DNA from: Hippasteria phrygiana
Taxonomy: Eukaryota > Echinodermata > Asteroidea > Valvatida > Goniasteridae
Assembly (NCBI GenBank): GCA_037893225.1
Contig: JAZGUH010000056.1
Location: 1,302,001-1,366,000 of the forward strand
DNA: 64,000 nt
Direction: 5' to 3'
The notes below the pieces were generated by a model that saw only the letters and a program-made list of their open reading frames with translations, was not told the origin of the DNA and made no database searches. The position numbers were made by a program, and so were the translations under genes. Every line of letters starts with the position of its first letter. Within the stretch, counting starts at the first letter, position 1. Shown piece by piece: positions 1-12,039 of the stretch.

Positions 1-1769
1 AAAAGATGCCAATAAGACTCTTCAATAGTTGCTGGCTTTTTTTCGGGCAGGTGGAACTTCCGATAACCGATGTGGTGAACAGTACATTATTTTGGATACG
101 TACTGTACTTCCTCCTGTGCAAAGGTAATGATGGAACATTTGCCAAGGTCACCTGGTGGAAGCAGGCCGTTACTGATGCAGTACAGGGGCAAAGGAGCCC
201 CAATTCGTTGAGCTTAATACACCAGTCAGGCTGTTATATCTACCTCTGACCTCCGCTTTAGATCAATAAGGCGTCTTATGGATACTCGATTTTAACCCAA
301 AGTAGGGTGTAAGGCTTTAGATGAAGAAAGAGCCCACAAGAAATCAATGGTTAAAAACCAGAGTTTGTCAAATTTCAGTTATCAAATCTACAGGAGGAAT
401 TAGCTGCTCAAGAAAAGGGTGCAGCTCGGATGAAAGCAAAGACAACCTTGAGTGAGTTTACTGGGCATTTTATTATTCCATTTACAGTCATCATGAACAC
501 TATTTGTCCAGACAGAACATTACAATCCATTTTTCTTCTGACGGTATTGCATCAAAATTACTGAAACATTGTACATGTATACGTAATACAGAAATGCATA
601 AACATTAACAAGTTGTAAATACTGGGTCGGGATCCAGGATTATTTGCAGGTGGGGGTTCTGATATTTTTCTTTGTACATTTTCCCAACAAGTTTTTTTGT
701 AGGGAAGGCACACTTTCTCAACTTTGGTTGTGCCATTTATAAACCCGTTTTGTTTGTACCCGTACCCGTATATTCTGGTTTTCTACTTTAGGTGTACGCC
801 CTTGCAAAAAAAATGGCAACTACTAAGGGGGGGGGGGGGGGAGATGGAGGTTCAAACACACTGATATGTATTTTTTTTATACTTACATGGCGTTTTGTTG
901 TCCATGGTGGAATTGATGGTTTTAGTATATAGAGCAGTTGTATATCTTCAGGCCAGCAGCAACAATTGGGCAGACACTGTATTGCAATGCTTCAAAAGCC
1001 TTTTTTAACAGTAGTACAGCCAAACCCTAATAATAAGAGCACTGTTAATATAACATCCTGCTTATAACAAGGAAAAAATAGGTCCCAAGTCTTTGTTTTC
1101 CATTACTGATAATACAAGGTACCTGTTATAACAAGGTAAATTGTAAAGTCTGAAGGACCATGTTATAAAGGTGTTTGAATTGAATTGAATTTTGAATTGA
1201 AGAAAAAAATGGCAAAAAAAAACATTCAAAAATCAAATTCTTGTTTAAAAAAGAATGTGATATTTTCATCAACAATTTTATTCATTTCTTCCCACAACAA
1301 AGCTTTGGATGTCAATGACCAAGCTTCGTCTCCAGAGTAAGTACATTGTCAAAATACCCATGGAGTACCATTACTTAACTTGACAAACACAAATTCAAAA
1401 TTTAATCCTACCATATTTCAGCAACCCCTACAGCACCTTAAAACACCATTCATCCTCAATCCTTCAAAGTCCTCCGGGCTCAAAACACCATTCTCCCCCC
1501 CCCCCCCACTTCCTCTAAGGACCGACTCGCTCCGTACAAGCAACATAGATCCTGTGTGGACAGACTTCACAGAACAGGCTTCTAACCTACAAGTGTCAGT
1601 AATAACCTTGAAGATTCTAGTTTTGTGGTTGATCATACTTACAGTATCTGTTCTTTTAGTTTATTATTTAGGTACATGATTTGCCATAAAATTTCCACCT
1701 ACATGTACAAAAGCCCTTTATGATTAGTTACGACACATAAAAAAAATTGCAGCCAAATACAAAAGACGC
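1..1769. other. Non-coding, no recognised gene
   Basis: AT-rich sequence with a 15-base G run (827-841), a 13-base C run (1495-1507) and short degenerate repeats. The open frames here (for example 1380-1679) show no recognisable domain. Confidence 0.5.
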
Positions 1770-2222
1770 TATTGGCACACACCCTCACTCGGTCGGTCAA
1801 AGAATGGGGTCTGCCTTCCAGGGTTAGAGCAGACATAGGAGGTGAAAATGTGTTTGTCAAGCAGTACATGATGGATCATCCTCTGCGGGGCCCCAACAGA
1901 GGTAGTTTCATCCAAGAAAGAAGCGTCCACAATATCAGGATTGAGAGGCTTTGGAGAGATGTCTATGAGGCAGTGCTGTCATCATTTTATGCACTTTTCT
2001 TTCATATGGAAGACTTGGGGATCCTTGATGCTGGTATAAATGAAATTCATCTTTTCTCCCTCGGATGAATCAACTCTTACAAGAATTCACCTCGATGTGG
2101 AACAATCACTCCATTCGCACTGAACACAACCAGACTCCACTCCAGCTCTTCATTGCTGGCATGCATGCTATGGCAAACTACTAGACATCCCAAATGAACG
2201 AATACTTCATTGGTGAGGTAAG
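1770..2222 (+). pseudogene. Integrase-core (DDE) transposon protein remnant
   Basis: The frame from 1772 reads [10 protein letters not shown] and, further on, [13 protein letters not shown], which I recognise from the integrase-core proteins common in fish and marine invertebrate genomes. The reading frame shifts near 2065 and continues as MNQLLQEF and NNHSIRTEHNQTPLQLF. It then meets a stop at 2182-2184 and ends at a donor-like GTAAGT near 2219. The frameshift and stop mark it as dead. Family assignment is from memory of the motif pattern. Confidence 0.7.
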
Positions 2223-2329
2223 TAATTTAATAGTTGTTTAGATTAGATAAGACTTTCTACAAACTGTGGGAGTTAAACATTTTTTCAAAAAGAAAAACCT
2301 TCCTGCTTGAATTAGTTTAGAAATGCTCC

Positions 2330-2790
2330 CATTGGGACACAACAGTAGCTTCTGCTGTCAGGAGACACCACAGAGGAGAAGGTCAAGATCTGGTACATGG
2401 ATGGGACTTTCAAGATCATCAAGCATAAACTTTTTAGCAACCACACCTTCGTCAAAGGAGACAGTGGTCAGCAGAAACAAGTGCCTCTGGCATTCTTCAT
2501 GATGGCAAGCTGCACCAAACCTGATTACAAGGTTTTGAAGAGGTGGTTACAGGGTCGAAGAGATGGTGATGGACTTTTAAGCTTGGGATGTGGTCCGCCA
2601 TCCGCCTAGTGTTTCATAAGGTCAACATGAGGGGAAGCCTGTTCTACTGGAACCAAGCCGTTTGGTGCTAATGCCAAAATCATACTTGCCTGATCCCGTT
2701 CAACACAGTTTGGCAGTACATCAAGAAGTTAATGGTGCTGCTGGTCAACTGTAACCACATCGAGCACATCTGGATCACCAGCACTAAATG
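2330..2790 (+). pseudogene. MULE (Mutator-like) transposase fragment
   Basis: IWYMDGTFKIIKH (about 2385-2430), then KQVPLAFFMMAS and DYKVLKRW, is the MULE transposase core around its first catalytic aspartate. After a frameshift near 2575 the match resumes as MWSAIRLVFHKVN and FYWNQAVW. A later frame near 2758 gives HIEHIWITSTKW. At least two frameshifts and several stops are present, and no terminal inverted repeats were found. A second MULE piece lies at 30545-30790. Confidence 0.7.
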
Positions 2791-2957
2791 GTAGCCTTCC
2801 AGTTGACTCAAAAGCCTATAGATTCATCAATTAATGAACTGTTGGAAATGTACAACTTCTGTAACTGTATGAACTGCATCAAAGGCCTCTGCAGCTGCTA
2901 CATACAGGTCCTTGCTGAACTGTGCCCCAAGGATATCTCAGAATTCAGCAAGATTAA

Positions 2958-3563
2958 AGCCCTGTCCGCACTGGACTTATTTTGGTAAAACTTACCGAGA
3001 CGATGGGAACTTTTCCCATTTTAAGTCCAGTGCGGACAGCCTAGGACGTTTTCCTCTCAGTTACTTTTCCTGAGTCCAGCGGTTACTTCTACCGGCCAAC
3101 TGCTGCCCAGGAAAACTGACCAGGTAACTTTTCCCGAGACGATAAGTCCAGTGCGGACAGTGCGAGTCGGTAAAAGCGGCTCAGGAAAGCGTACATCCGG
3201 CCCGAGCGCAAGGTCATGCTTCACAGGTAAACCACGCATGCGCTTTACATTGTTTCACCGCGGTGCGGAGCACGTGGCAAGTTTCCAAATTCCAGTGCGT
3301 TGTTCCTCATGATAGATTTTATTATTGATACAAAAGTCGGAAGTTTAATTGGTGGTAAAGACGTAGGCCTGCGTGTACACATCGGCCGGAAAAATGAAAA
3401 GGCAGGCGTGATTTGGGCCGGGGATTTGGGTCAATCGCGTCAATGTAGTATGTAGAAAGGTCACGCAAAGCGCCCTCATGAGTCGGTATATTGACAGCTC
3501 GGTTACTTCTCCCACGGTGTCGGTAAAATTTTCCCGTGTCGAAAGTCCAAGTGCGGACACGGC
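2958..3563. mobile_element. Non-autonomous DNA element with TTAA flanks, copy 1
   Basis: It is bounded by TTAA (2954-2957 and 3564-3567). The ends are inverted: left AGCCCTGTCCGCACTGGACT, right (reverse complement) GCCGTGTCCGCACTTGGACT. The same end motif recurs internally at about 3023-3039 and 3144-3160, giving a multi-palindromic structure. No coding capacity. A second copy in the opposite orientation lies at 17157-17815. TTAA target use suggests a piggyBac-like mobiliser (inference). Confidence 0.75.
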
Positions 3564-3569
3564 TTAAGG

Positions 3570-3835
3570 AGGCTAGTGAAGCCAACAAAGATGCCCTGTA
3601 ATTAGCAAATCAGGCCATTCGATCGATGCTAACCTCAACCATAAAAGTTGGGTCAGATGAGCGCTCCTTCAGTTCGTAAAGAGTACTCTGCAGACATCTA
3701 TGACTCGAGATTGGAGGGACTCGTGCTGCTGGCCTGCGAGAAAGACCTCAGAGATTAAATTGACATCAACAGAGTTGCCTATAAATGGAGTGTACTGAAG
3801 AAACAGCAGACCTGTTATCAAAAAGCTTTTAATGG
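3570..3835 (+). pseudogene. Possible hAT/ZMYM-type transposase C-terminus
   Basis: Near 3690-3810 a frame reads DSRLEGLVLLACEKDLRD, a stop, then IDINRVAYKWSVLKK. This resembles the end of the hAT dimerisation region (a pattern like RLSSLALL...ID.DRV...F). The stop codon and lack of an upstream domain mark it as a fragment. It directly abuts the TTAA element, so the two may be nested. Confidence 0.4.
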
Positions 3836-3839
3836 AGGG

Positions 3840-4960
3840 TAAATATTATTCTTCACTTTATTTTCTTCAAAGATTCATTGAACATGTGCCCAGTAGCCAT
3901 GCGAGATAAGCATGTTAGTATTCGTTTGTATTAAAATGCGACAATTCTTGTATCCCTTAAAATACCAAAACCCGTTGCTAGAAATGTTTTACATTAGAAT
4001 ATCAAAATTCAAAAAAAGGGTTGAAAAAAATAAAACGAATCAAAACGCGGGAGTAGAATCTGCAAGTCAAAAGTGAATTTTGATTTTCAATAATTTTCCT
4101 TGACCCACCCACCCACCCACATTTAAAAAAAATAAATCTAAATTTAAAAACATTGAACAATTTGAAGGGCCCCTAATGTGTAAGCCTGGGTCCTGATATT
4201 GAGGGGGGGGGGGGGGGGGGGTGGGGGTGGAAATACCGCTGCGAAAAGTGTAATATACATGTCGGACAGGCAGAAGCTGAAAAGGTGACTTAATGTAAAA
4301 GAGAGGGCGAGCCAGCTACTGAAAGAGGGGAAGGTCCACCTTTGATGCCCACAGCAATGAAGACCATTGTCCAAGTATGTGGTGATCAGTTAAGCGAAAT
4401 CCTTGGGAAGGAAACCCGTGCTAGTCTTATGTGGGAGCAGCAGAAGGAAGCTGCTGTGAAAGGGCGAACAGATGAGATGACATCCCGCCATTATTCGATG
4501 GTGCATTTCCCTTCACAGCAAATCTTAAGGGTACAACAGCCTACGTCAGACCGGATCTTTCAAGCTTCCGCACCCTTCACGCTAACCATTTTACTAGCTC
4601 CACTACCGGGTTCAATTCATCAATGCTTCGTCATATTATCCAAGATTACAACCTTCAAGACAAGGCAGAGCATCAGAGAGATGTCTCAATAAAGGTGAAG
4701 GCTGGCCGTTTTTTCTGTGCAATCTGGTATTAAAGGTAGTTGGTTTTACCGACACCACCAGGCATCACCAATGAGGTAGGAGATGTAGAGGCTAGGTGGA
4801 GCTGGTTGTTGCAACCCATGTCCTGGTATTAATGGTCCAGGGGATATTTTCATCGCTTCAGAGACTTAATTGTATTACGCGCTATATAAGAACTGTTCAT
4901 TATTATTCATGCACCATTTGCCTACTATGCAACTACAGGCATCATTTTTATATATGTATG
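3840..4960. other. Spacer with coding-like but unrecognised stretch
   Basis: AT-rich with a 19-base G run (4203-4221). The open stretch 4342-4692 (+) has protein-like composition in its first 50 codons, but I do not recognise it. It could be an upstream part of the P-element-like remnant that follows. Confidence 0.35.
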
Positions 4961-4963
4961 TGT

Positions 4964-5202
4964 ATGTATGAGGCCATATTGTTCCTCGAGACAGCTGGTT
5001 TCAAAGTACGAACCCTCGTGTCTGATGGTGCGTCCCCTAATCGGAAGTTTTATCGTCGTCAGTCCACAACAGTATCCCAAGACACAACCTTCAGCACAAT
5101 CAACCCTTTGGACCCAACAAGAAAGATCTTCCGTGAAGGCAGGACTGTAGTCATCGGTAAGTCTGATTCTGAATACTGCCCAGTAGAGTTACTTAAGAAG
5201 TA
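4964..5202 (+). pseudogene. P-element/THAP9-type transposase fragment
   Basis: The frame starting at ATG 4964 gives ILFLETAGFKVRTLVSDGAS and then PNRKFYR, the hallmark block of P-element-like (THAP9-family) transposases, including a catalytic-region aspartate. A later INPLDPTRKIF also fits the family. Downstream the frame leaves the family pattern and stops at 5201. No terminal repeats were seen. Confidence 0.65.
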
Positions 5203-5209
5203 GATTAAA

Positions 5210-6990
5210 TTAGCACAGATACAAGACCCTAACTTGTTTTCCGTAGTATATCAAAGACAAAAGGCAGATATAGACTCTGGGAAATGAACCAACCTATGTC
5301 ATACACACGTGTGAGAGAAATTATCTTACAGGCATTATAAGTCCCCTAGTGGATGATGTTTCCAAGTTAGGGGTACATAATAGTCTCAGCAGGAGGTGCC
5401 ACTGTGGCAGCTCAAGCAGGTGTACCAGATAGGCCGTTTAAGAGACATGGAAGATGGAAGATGGAAGATCAAGTCTTATTTTCGTTTGTAAACAGTTAAC
5501 TGCCTATTATTATTGTTTAAATGAATCAGCTGTACACCGTGAATGTAAATACGCTCTGAACAAAATTGCATCTTATACCCAGTTTATCAAGTGTGCCAAA
5601 AACACTACACTATCCTGGTTTGAAATAATTGCCTTAAGTTCCACAAAGGCTAGACAATTATATGAATGAATCGGTTGTAAGCTGTTTAAGTAAATATGTA
5701 AATATGTTTTGAGCAAAGTGCGTCTTTCACGCAGCTCACCGAGTGTGCCGAAGTACACCAACATTACCGCAAATTGGAGTACAATTGCGTATTATTGGGC
5801 TAAATGTGGGTGTTAGGTAAGAAACCTAGTTTCGTTAGTTGTGGATCGAAAAACTTCTATCGTCAAAACTATGTGACCAGACCGTATGGTCTGTCACTTT
5901 TCACTTTCCCATTTCATTATACATACAATAGGCCACATAGTTTATACTTCTGCCTTCTGGTCGATTGTTCCCTGGAGATTGTCCTTTGGTATGGCATTCT
6001 ATTATTCCTGGAAACAATCACCTGGGCAGTAGTCGGACTGTGTGGCATAATCTTTTGTATTTATTGTAACTGTAATCAACGATGGGTGTGCATCAAGGGG
6101 GTAGTTTTGGGGTGGGGGGGTAGTTTTGGGGTGGTGGCCAGTTTTCTGTGCTGGCTGCCACCGAGTGTACTGGTTAAAACTCCATCTCATGTGCATGAGC
6201 CGTAGTGCTGTAGAAACTACGCTTGGATATAATTACAGTAAGTTCTTGACTTTATAATTTAGTATTTATTTATTTATTTATTTATGTACTGATTAAACAT
6301 TAGATAATTATCAGAGTATATACATGTTTAGTATATTAGTTCTATTTTTTTTTTTCATTACAGTCATCACTGCGTCTTTTGTCAGTTGACTGCCGTTTGT
6401 TTATTTTTGTGTGTACATGTATATTTTTGTCCGTATGGGTGCCGTTCTATATATGTACGGTTCACTTATATGTGACGCCCAAAATATTTAGATATAGTTG
6501 TTATATGGACATCCCTTTTTGTTTTCATGTTCAAACTAGGTTTTCTGTAAACTTGGTAAATTAATAGCTCCATTTAAGACAAATTGACAAAAGAATAGTT
6601 CTCCAAATTGTCAATTTATAGTGTTTACACTCGTAAAACTCCATTTGGAGGTTATTAATCGACCCAAAAAAATATAAAAATTTAAATAATAATTTGTGTG
6701 TTTTCTGAAGTTTGATTAGTTGTGAATGTGTAAAGAATAAAATACCAATTTATTTTTCCAAAAGGAGCTGTGCTTGTGCATTTTCTTGGTAAACGCTCTC
6801 CGTTTGTTAAATGATTATTTTTCTATATTCCCCATCACCGCATGGTTACATTTAGCAGCGGAGTTTAGTGGGCCTCACAATGAAATTTCCGTGGGGTCAA
6901 CAGTGGTCAGGGGAGCGACTGTCTGCAGAAGTACTGTGCATGGATGGGAAAAAATGCAACTAAAGAAGTCAATTCTAAAAAAAAATATTT
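5210..6990. other. No recognised gene
   Basis: AT-rich with a short TTTA run near 6265. The 133-codon frame at 5804-6205 is low-complexity and matches nothing I know. Confidence 0.5.
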
Positions 6991-7001
6991 ACAAGTAATA
7001 C

Positions 7002-7690
7002 TTGTTTTTTGCTAACCGCGAGATTAAGAGTCCCTCAGTGTCACAAGATCAGATACAGCCATGGCTGGCACAATACCAGTCCATCGGATGCAGTTTCTCC
7101 TCTCTGTACAACGAGCTCAACTACATAAATCGTGGGGCAGGGTACACCAGCACAATGAAGCATGTGAAGTTGTTGAATGAGTACTTGTCATTTTTCTCAA
7201 GACGTTCAGCCAAATTGGGACATAAAGTGTCAGAGGCAGGCCGGCAAAGAAGAAGAGAGAGGGCATCCAGTTCTGAATCTGCAGAAGGTGTACCACAAGA
7301 TATTGGTCGCGATGAATGTCATGACATTCTTCGAAGATGTCGTGCGCGAAGCAGAAAGCAGCGACCAGTCTCTGCCACATGCCCGTTTCCTGGGGGAAAT
7401 GAGGGTGGAAATGGCACACGATTTCATTGGCATCGCATCGCGCCCCAGCGGGATAATCAATCTAAGAATGTGTGAGGCACTGAGTCCTTGCTACGGCAAG
7501 TGGGACAACGACGAGCTCATGATCCTCAAAAGCCAAGTGCACAAGACCTCCCGGCTCACATGGTGCCTTGAGGCAAGTCTCTCAATTAAAATTGTATGTA
7601 AACCACAGGGAGAATTGTTACATGGTGCTCCCGCACACTTACTCCGGTTTCTCACTTCACCATGCAAACCCTCAAATCTTACACTTTAAT
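7002..7690 (+). pseudogene. Unrecognised protein remnant, two overlapping frames
   Basis: Two long frames overlap: 7002-7475 and 7177-7689. Coding-like character moves from the first (QIQPWLAQYQSIG and on to a basic RQRRRERASS stretch) to the second (NVMTFFEDVVREAES through MCEALSPCYGKWDNDEL), as expected after a frameshift near 7280. I do not recognise the family. It lies directly upstream of two Rep-like linker exons, so it may belong to the same element. Confidence 0.4.
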
Positions 7691-7769
7691 TATGATTTTC
7701 ATTCCCTGTTCTCTTTTGTCCTTGATCGGGGTGTGTTTTCCAGGTACCAGCAAGACCATCGTATTTGAT

Positions 7770-7888
7770 CCAATTGATGGCCATCCAATTGATGGCCTTT
7801 GCTGATCAGCAGAAGGAGGAGGGGAAAACAGACCTTGCTAAGTTCATCATCAACAAGGGCAAAAGGGTTGTACATGAGACAATCCAGG
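7770..7888 (+). pseudogene. Rep-like (HUH) protein, linker exon fragment, copy a
   Basis: Codes LMAFADQQKEEGKTDLAKFI and then NKGKRVVHETIQ, followed at once by a donor-like GTATAC. It is nearly the same as copy b 388 bases downstream and as the segment after the Rep-like domain at 22 kb, so it is the region C-terminal to a rolling-circle Rep-type domain. Only this exon survives here. Confidence 0.55.
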
Positions 7889-8104
7889 TATACGTAACCT
7901 GAAGTCTAAATATGTGAAATGCACACAGTAACTATTAAATAAAACTTAGAACGCCACATGGTGACGCTCAGGGGTAGAGTGGCAATGTGTTTGTGTCTCA
8001 GTCACAGCCCGAGTTTCTGTCTCAGTCACAAATTCCTGAGTCTGCAATTCCCCTTCCCCCTCCCCCCCAACAGTCCCACACATCAACGGATGCATACCCA
8101 GTGT

Positions 8105-8276
8105 ACACATTCAAGACTAACTCCCTATGACGTAACAGAAATTGTGGTATCCAAAGGACTGAAGACACGCCTCCAATTGATGGCCTTTGCTGATCAGCAA
8201 AAGGAGGTGGGGAAAACGGACCTCGCTCAGTTCATTATCAACAAGGGCAAAAGGGCTGTACAAGAGACAATCCAGG
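8105..8276 (+). pseudogene. Rep-like (HUH) protein, linker exon fragment, copy b
   Basis: Codes SRLTPYDVTEIVVSKGLKTR, then LQLMAFADQQKEVGKTDLAQ and KGKRAVQETIQ, ending at a GTATGT donor. It is longer at the 5' side than copy a. The flanks also repeat: GAGTGGCAATGTGTTT occurs at about 7977 and 8464. The pair arose by a local duplication with a later indel of about 100 bases. Confidence 0.6.
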
Positions 8277-8289
8277 TATGTTGCCTGAA

Positions 8290-9055
8290 GTGTAAGTATG
8301 CAAAACACAAGACAAGCCCAAAATTGCTGCACAAAATTCCATATGGGTCGTCTTAGAGGCGTGTGGCTACACGCCAGTTGGTGATAGGGTTCCATTACAC
8401 TAAATACGCGCTCATAGAAAACGGCACAAAATCGGACAGAAAGTATGCCACCGCTCAGGAGTGGAGTGGCAATGTGTTTTTAACTTGAAATTACAGATTA
8501 GGACCCCTTGGACATGTTTCTTCTCAATTTTACTACGGTTAACCGAAGGAATTGGTTTCTATATTCCCCTCCCCCAAATCACCCCTAAAATGGTCGTCAA
8601 TCTCTGGGCCCAGGTCTAAATGTGGCCTCCCACCTCTTTGCCAAATAGACCCACACATTGGTCATTTTTTGTGACAGGCATGCAACCTGGAATTGAAAAA
8701 ACGAGGAAATTCCCATCTTTACAAGATTTTGTGCAGTGTTTTTCAATTTTCAATGGCATAAGTATGAAGTGAAGGTAATCAGCTGATCCGTACAAAATAT
8801 CAAATATCCGTACAAAAAGTGTACCAATCAAAAGTTTCTACTACACGGTCATAAAACATGTGTAACAGTCTACTTTCCATAGATTTCATATCGATACCTC
8901 AATACGCAATCCATGGTTACCACACTTAGAGTGGACCGACTGGTGCTAATAGTACTAGTAGTAAAGCAATTACGTACATGTTCATTGAAGGTAAGACATC
9001 AACATTTGTTAACATCACAAGTAAGTTTTATATAAAAACATAACCATTCGGCAAT
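8290..9055. other. No recognised gene
   Basis: Holds the flank of the Rep-linker duplication (to about 8480), then unique AT-rich sequence. Confidence 0.5.
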
Positions 9056-9059
9056 CCGA

Positions 9060-10010
9060 TTCAAGTAATTGCTTCCCTGGAATTTTAAGACAAGTGTTCA
9101 GCCTGCTTTTGTAATGCTGTATTCACAAGACAGTATTCGAGAATCACAACACATCATCAAGAGACATAATATACTTAGACGCAACAGGGTCAATCATAAG
9201 AAACAATTCCACACATTCAAAAAATTCCAACTGTACGATCTTTTAATTCGTCATCCAATGAAAGACTCCCTCCATTTGTACTCGCCTCTACTTTCTATGG
9301 AGCACAATGCCGTAGTCATAAACTTCTTTTTGGAGGTTTTTTTCACCACAAGAAAAGCATCTATTGCCATAATGGTGTGAAACCACCTCTTCTAGTTATG
9401 ATTGACGGGAATGCCACACTTTTGCTGGATAGCCTGAAGGCTTTCAATCATGAAACCGTCCTAGAATATTTAAATTGTTGTTAAAGGATCGGCAGAAGAC
9501 AATGATTTAAGTAAAACTAAAATACACTGCTGTGAGAGTCATTTTATGAAGAATGCGGCAAAGATCTGCTGAAAGTACTATCCCAACAATTTCAGAGATG
9601 CTGGATGGGTTACTTTTGCAATCAAATGAAATAATAGACAATGAAATTGTACAGTGTTTGACGATAGTCACATATTCAAAACTTTCAACCAGCCTAGTTA
9701 AAACTCACTATGAAAAGCTCAAATTCAAAATTGAATGCTATTAGGATAAGATATTTGAAAGGATTTCTTTGAACAGGAAGATGACGAAGATGATGGCCAT
9801 GAGCTAGATGAAAGTACATTGTTCGATACAGAAAGTGATTCACATGACTTGAACAGTTCTCAGGATGAATACATCGCCAAATCACCCGAGCCTCCTTTCA
9901 GATTGCATTTTAAGAGGATGATTGATGCCGGCATTCAAAAAGTAAATCGACATGAAATGAACATCCAAGATGCTTCGAAATTAACTAAAAATGGTCAAAC
10001 TTATTGAACA
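9060..10010 (+). pseudogene. Degenerate transposase-like coding remnant
   Basis: Several broken frames in sequence look like one decayed protein. About 9385-9480 reads KPPLLVMIDGNATLLLDSLK, with AFNHETVLEYLN. About 9535-9600 reads CESHFMKNAAKIC and KYYPNNFRDAGW. 9819-10007 is acidic (DTESDSHDLNSSQDEY). The MIDG...ESHFMKNA pattern recalls DDE-type transposases in invertebrate genomes, but I cannot name the family. Confidence 0.35.
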
Positions 10011-10019
10011 GAGGGATAA

Positions 10020-11320
10020 TACGGAGAAGTTACAATACGATACCGTTCTCCTGCATCTTGGCATGAAGATGACAAATCATTACTCTTCAGGATCAGCAGC
10101 TTAAGAAGATGAAGCGTGACAGCGACGATGTGCCTACTACGTCCGCTGCACTCGTGCTGGATTCTGACGTGGTGGCCGACTCTGAAGGGGCTCACGATGT
10201 ATCCGTCACGGCAAGCAAGGAGGAGGTGGAGAAAGGAAACTGAGGAACTTTCGTTTAATATTATCCAATCCATAATTGTACCACATATTCTAAAGAGAGT
10301 AGAACAAATCTGTAGGAAAGAATGTTATTGATGTAACCTTCCGATTGAGGATGACGTAACACAAACAAATCACGATTGTATGATGCTGCCTATTTCCGAA
10401 AAAGTAGAAAGATATTTTGAGCTAGCCGTAGAGAAAGTCGTTAATGATTTAGGAAAATGTAGAATGGAATTTGAAAGCCAGTGACAACAAACGCATTGCT
10501 TTACACTTTCCGACAATTCACGACACCAACCGTCTCTTCACGAAGTATATTAACTTACACTTTAGAAATAGAACTAACGACTCGGTTCTGTATAAAAAAA
10601 GGCCACGCTGATGGAAATTGTTTTGAAGTTCAATTTGTATTCACCAACTGTTTGATTTTAGTTATTAAGACCAAGTTTTTAAGTGCTTAGATATTGCATT
10701 TTTGCACAAGGTTAAAGTTTATTCAACTTATTCAAGGTTGTGTTACAATAACATTGTTCAAAAATCTATTTTTTTTATATACAAGTATCTTTCACGAAAA
10801 TAAAATATAGAATAGAAACGGGTTAAATTTATAATTATTGATCAGATTCAGTTTGGTACACAACTTTGCTTAAAGTAGACACATTCCTTGCACTTTTAAT
10901 ACATTAAGTTGTATTTTGTTCATTTGTTCATGTACATGTACATGTAAATTGTTTTAATTTCCAAACCATGCAGCTTTATAATTAATTGGTAATTGATTTT
11001 TGGAGCATACTGCAGTGTTTTTTTTTATTGGAATTTAGTTTTGTAACCACATCCCCGTATAACTGCCTGTAGGTCATATTCTTTGAATGGCAGTTCATGC
11101 TTCTTTTTGAGAACACATACTAGACTTTCACAATAATGTTTGATCACCCAGCAATGAGTGTTTGAAAGCAGTCAAATACAAGTTGGAAATGGAGCACTGA
11201 CTGGTGGAAGGTAGAGCCCTCAACTTATCAAAAAATACTTGACTGGACCATGGCTGCGCCTCAAAGAACAGGATTTGGAGGTCCTAGAACTAAACCAGCA
11301 CTACAAAGAACCAGTACAGG
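10020..11320. other. No recognised gene
   Basis: AT-rich. It contains ACATGTACATGTACATGTAA near 10931, a simple ACATGT run. No domain was recognised in the short frames. Confidence 0.5.
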
Positions 11321-11329
11321 TATTGACAA

Positions 11330-12030
11330 AGTTAAGCAAAGATGCAAAGCCAGGTTGTCAATGGAACAGCATCTGCTGTGTATAAAGACGTACCTATGAA
11401 GAAAGACGAGATCTTTCAGGAGCTGATTAAAGGCTCCAGCTAAGATGCACAGAATAGTGAATTGTTAGAAGAATTATTTGGAAGCAGCCTTGAAGATTAC
11501 TCGAGGCAGTTAGAAAGGCTTCCAGGTGTGAAATACAGTAGAGCAACCCAATAAGTGAAGAGGCAAGAGGAGTCATGTACTGGCAACATCAGTGGAAGAA
11601 AGGGTATTTGGACAGTTGGACTATCAGCTCAAAAGAGTGAGTCAAAACTGATGTACTCAATGCTACAGAAAATTGGTTCAGTGAGAAAGCTGACAAAACT
11701 GCAGAAGCTCTTTCAAGTTGAGCCAGGCAAAAAGCAAAGTTTGCTCAACAGTGCAACAGGAAAAAGCAGCATGGCAGAGCAACAGCGACAGCAGTATATA
11801 AAGGGGGTATATAAAGGGGGGGGGATGGAAAAGTATTAAAGAGCATGATTCAAAAGAATCACGTAAAGCGTTGATCGATGAACTATCCAAATATGGAGGG
11901 CTGTGGAAATCGGAACAAAAACTGTACAAAATGACAAAACCAATTTACCTTGAAAGAGCAACTATTAACTAAAACACAAATGTTGCAACAAAAAGGGGCC
12001 AGTAAATTGTTTAGGTAACAAGAACCCCCA
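11330..12030 (+). pseudogene. Decayed transposon-like protein, family unknown
   Basis: Coding-like segments occur in shifting frames: YKDVPMKKDEIFQELIKGS (about 11390), EDYSRQLERLPGVKYSRA (about 11490), ERVFGQLDYQLKRVSQN (about 11600), IDELSKYGGLWKSEQKL (about 11873), QFTLKEQLLTKTQMLQQKG (about 11940). The LxKYGGLW motif followed by a basic helix is familiar from uncharacterised transposon proteins in fish and cnidarians. No catalytic core is seen. Confidence 0.4.
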
Positions 12031-12039
12031 CAAACCAAA

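Noticed and set aside
2788..2988. 66-codon frame ending in the TTAA element
   Set aside because: Its 3' end lies in the repeat and its body is only weakly like MULE downstream sequence; not called as a separate gene.
5804..6205. 133-codon open frame with membrane-like stretches
   Set aside because: Composition follows the T-rich and G-rich base content; no family recognised.
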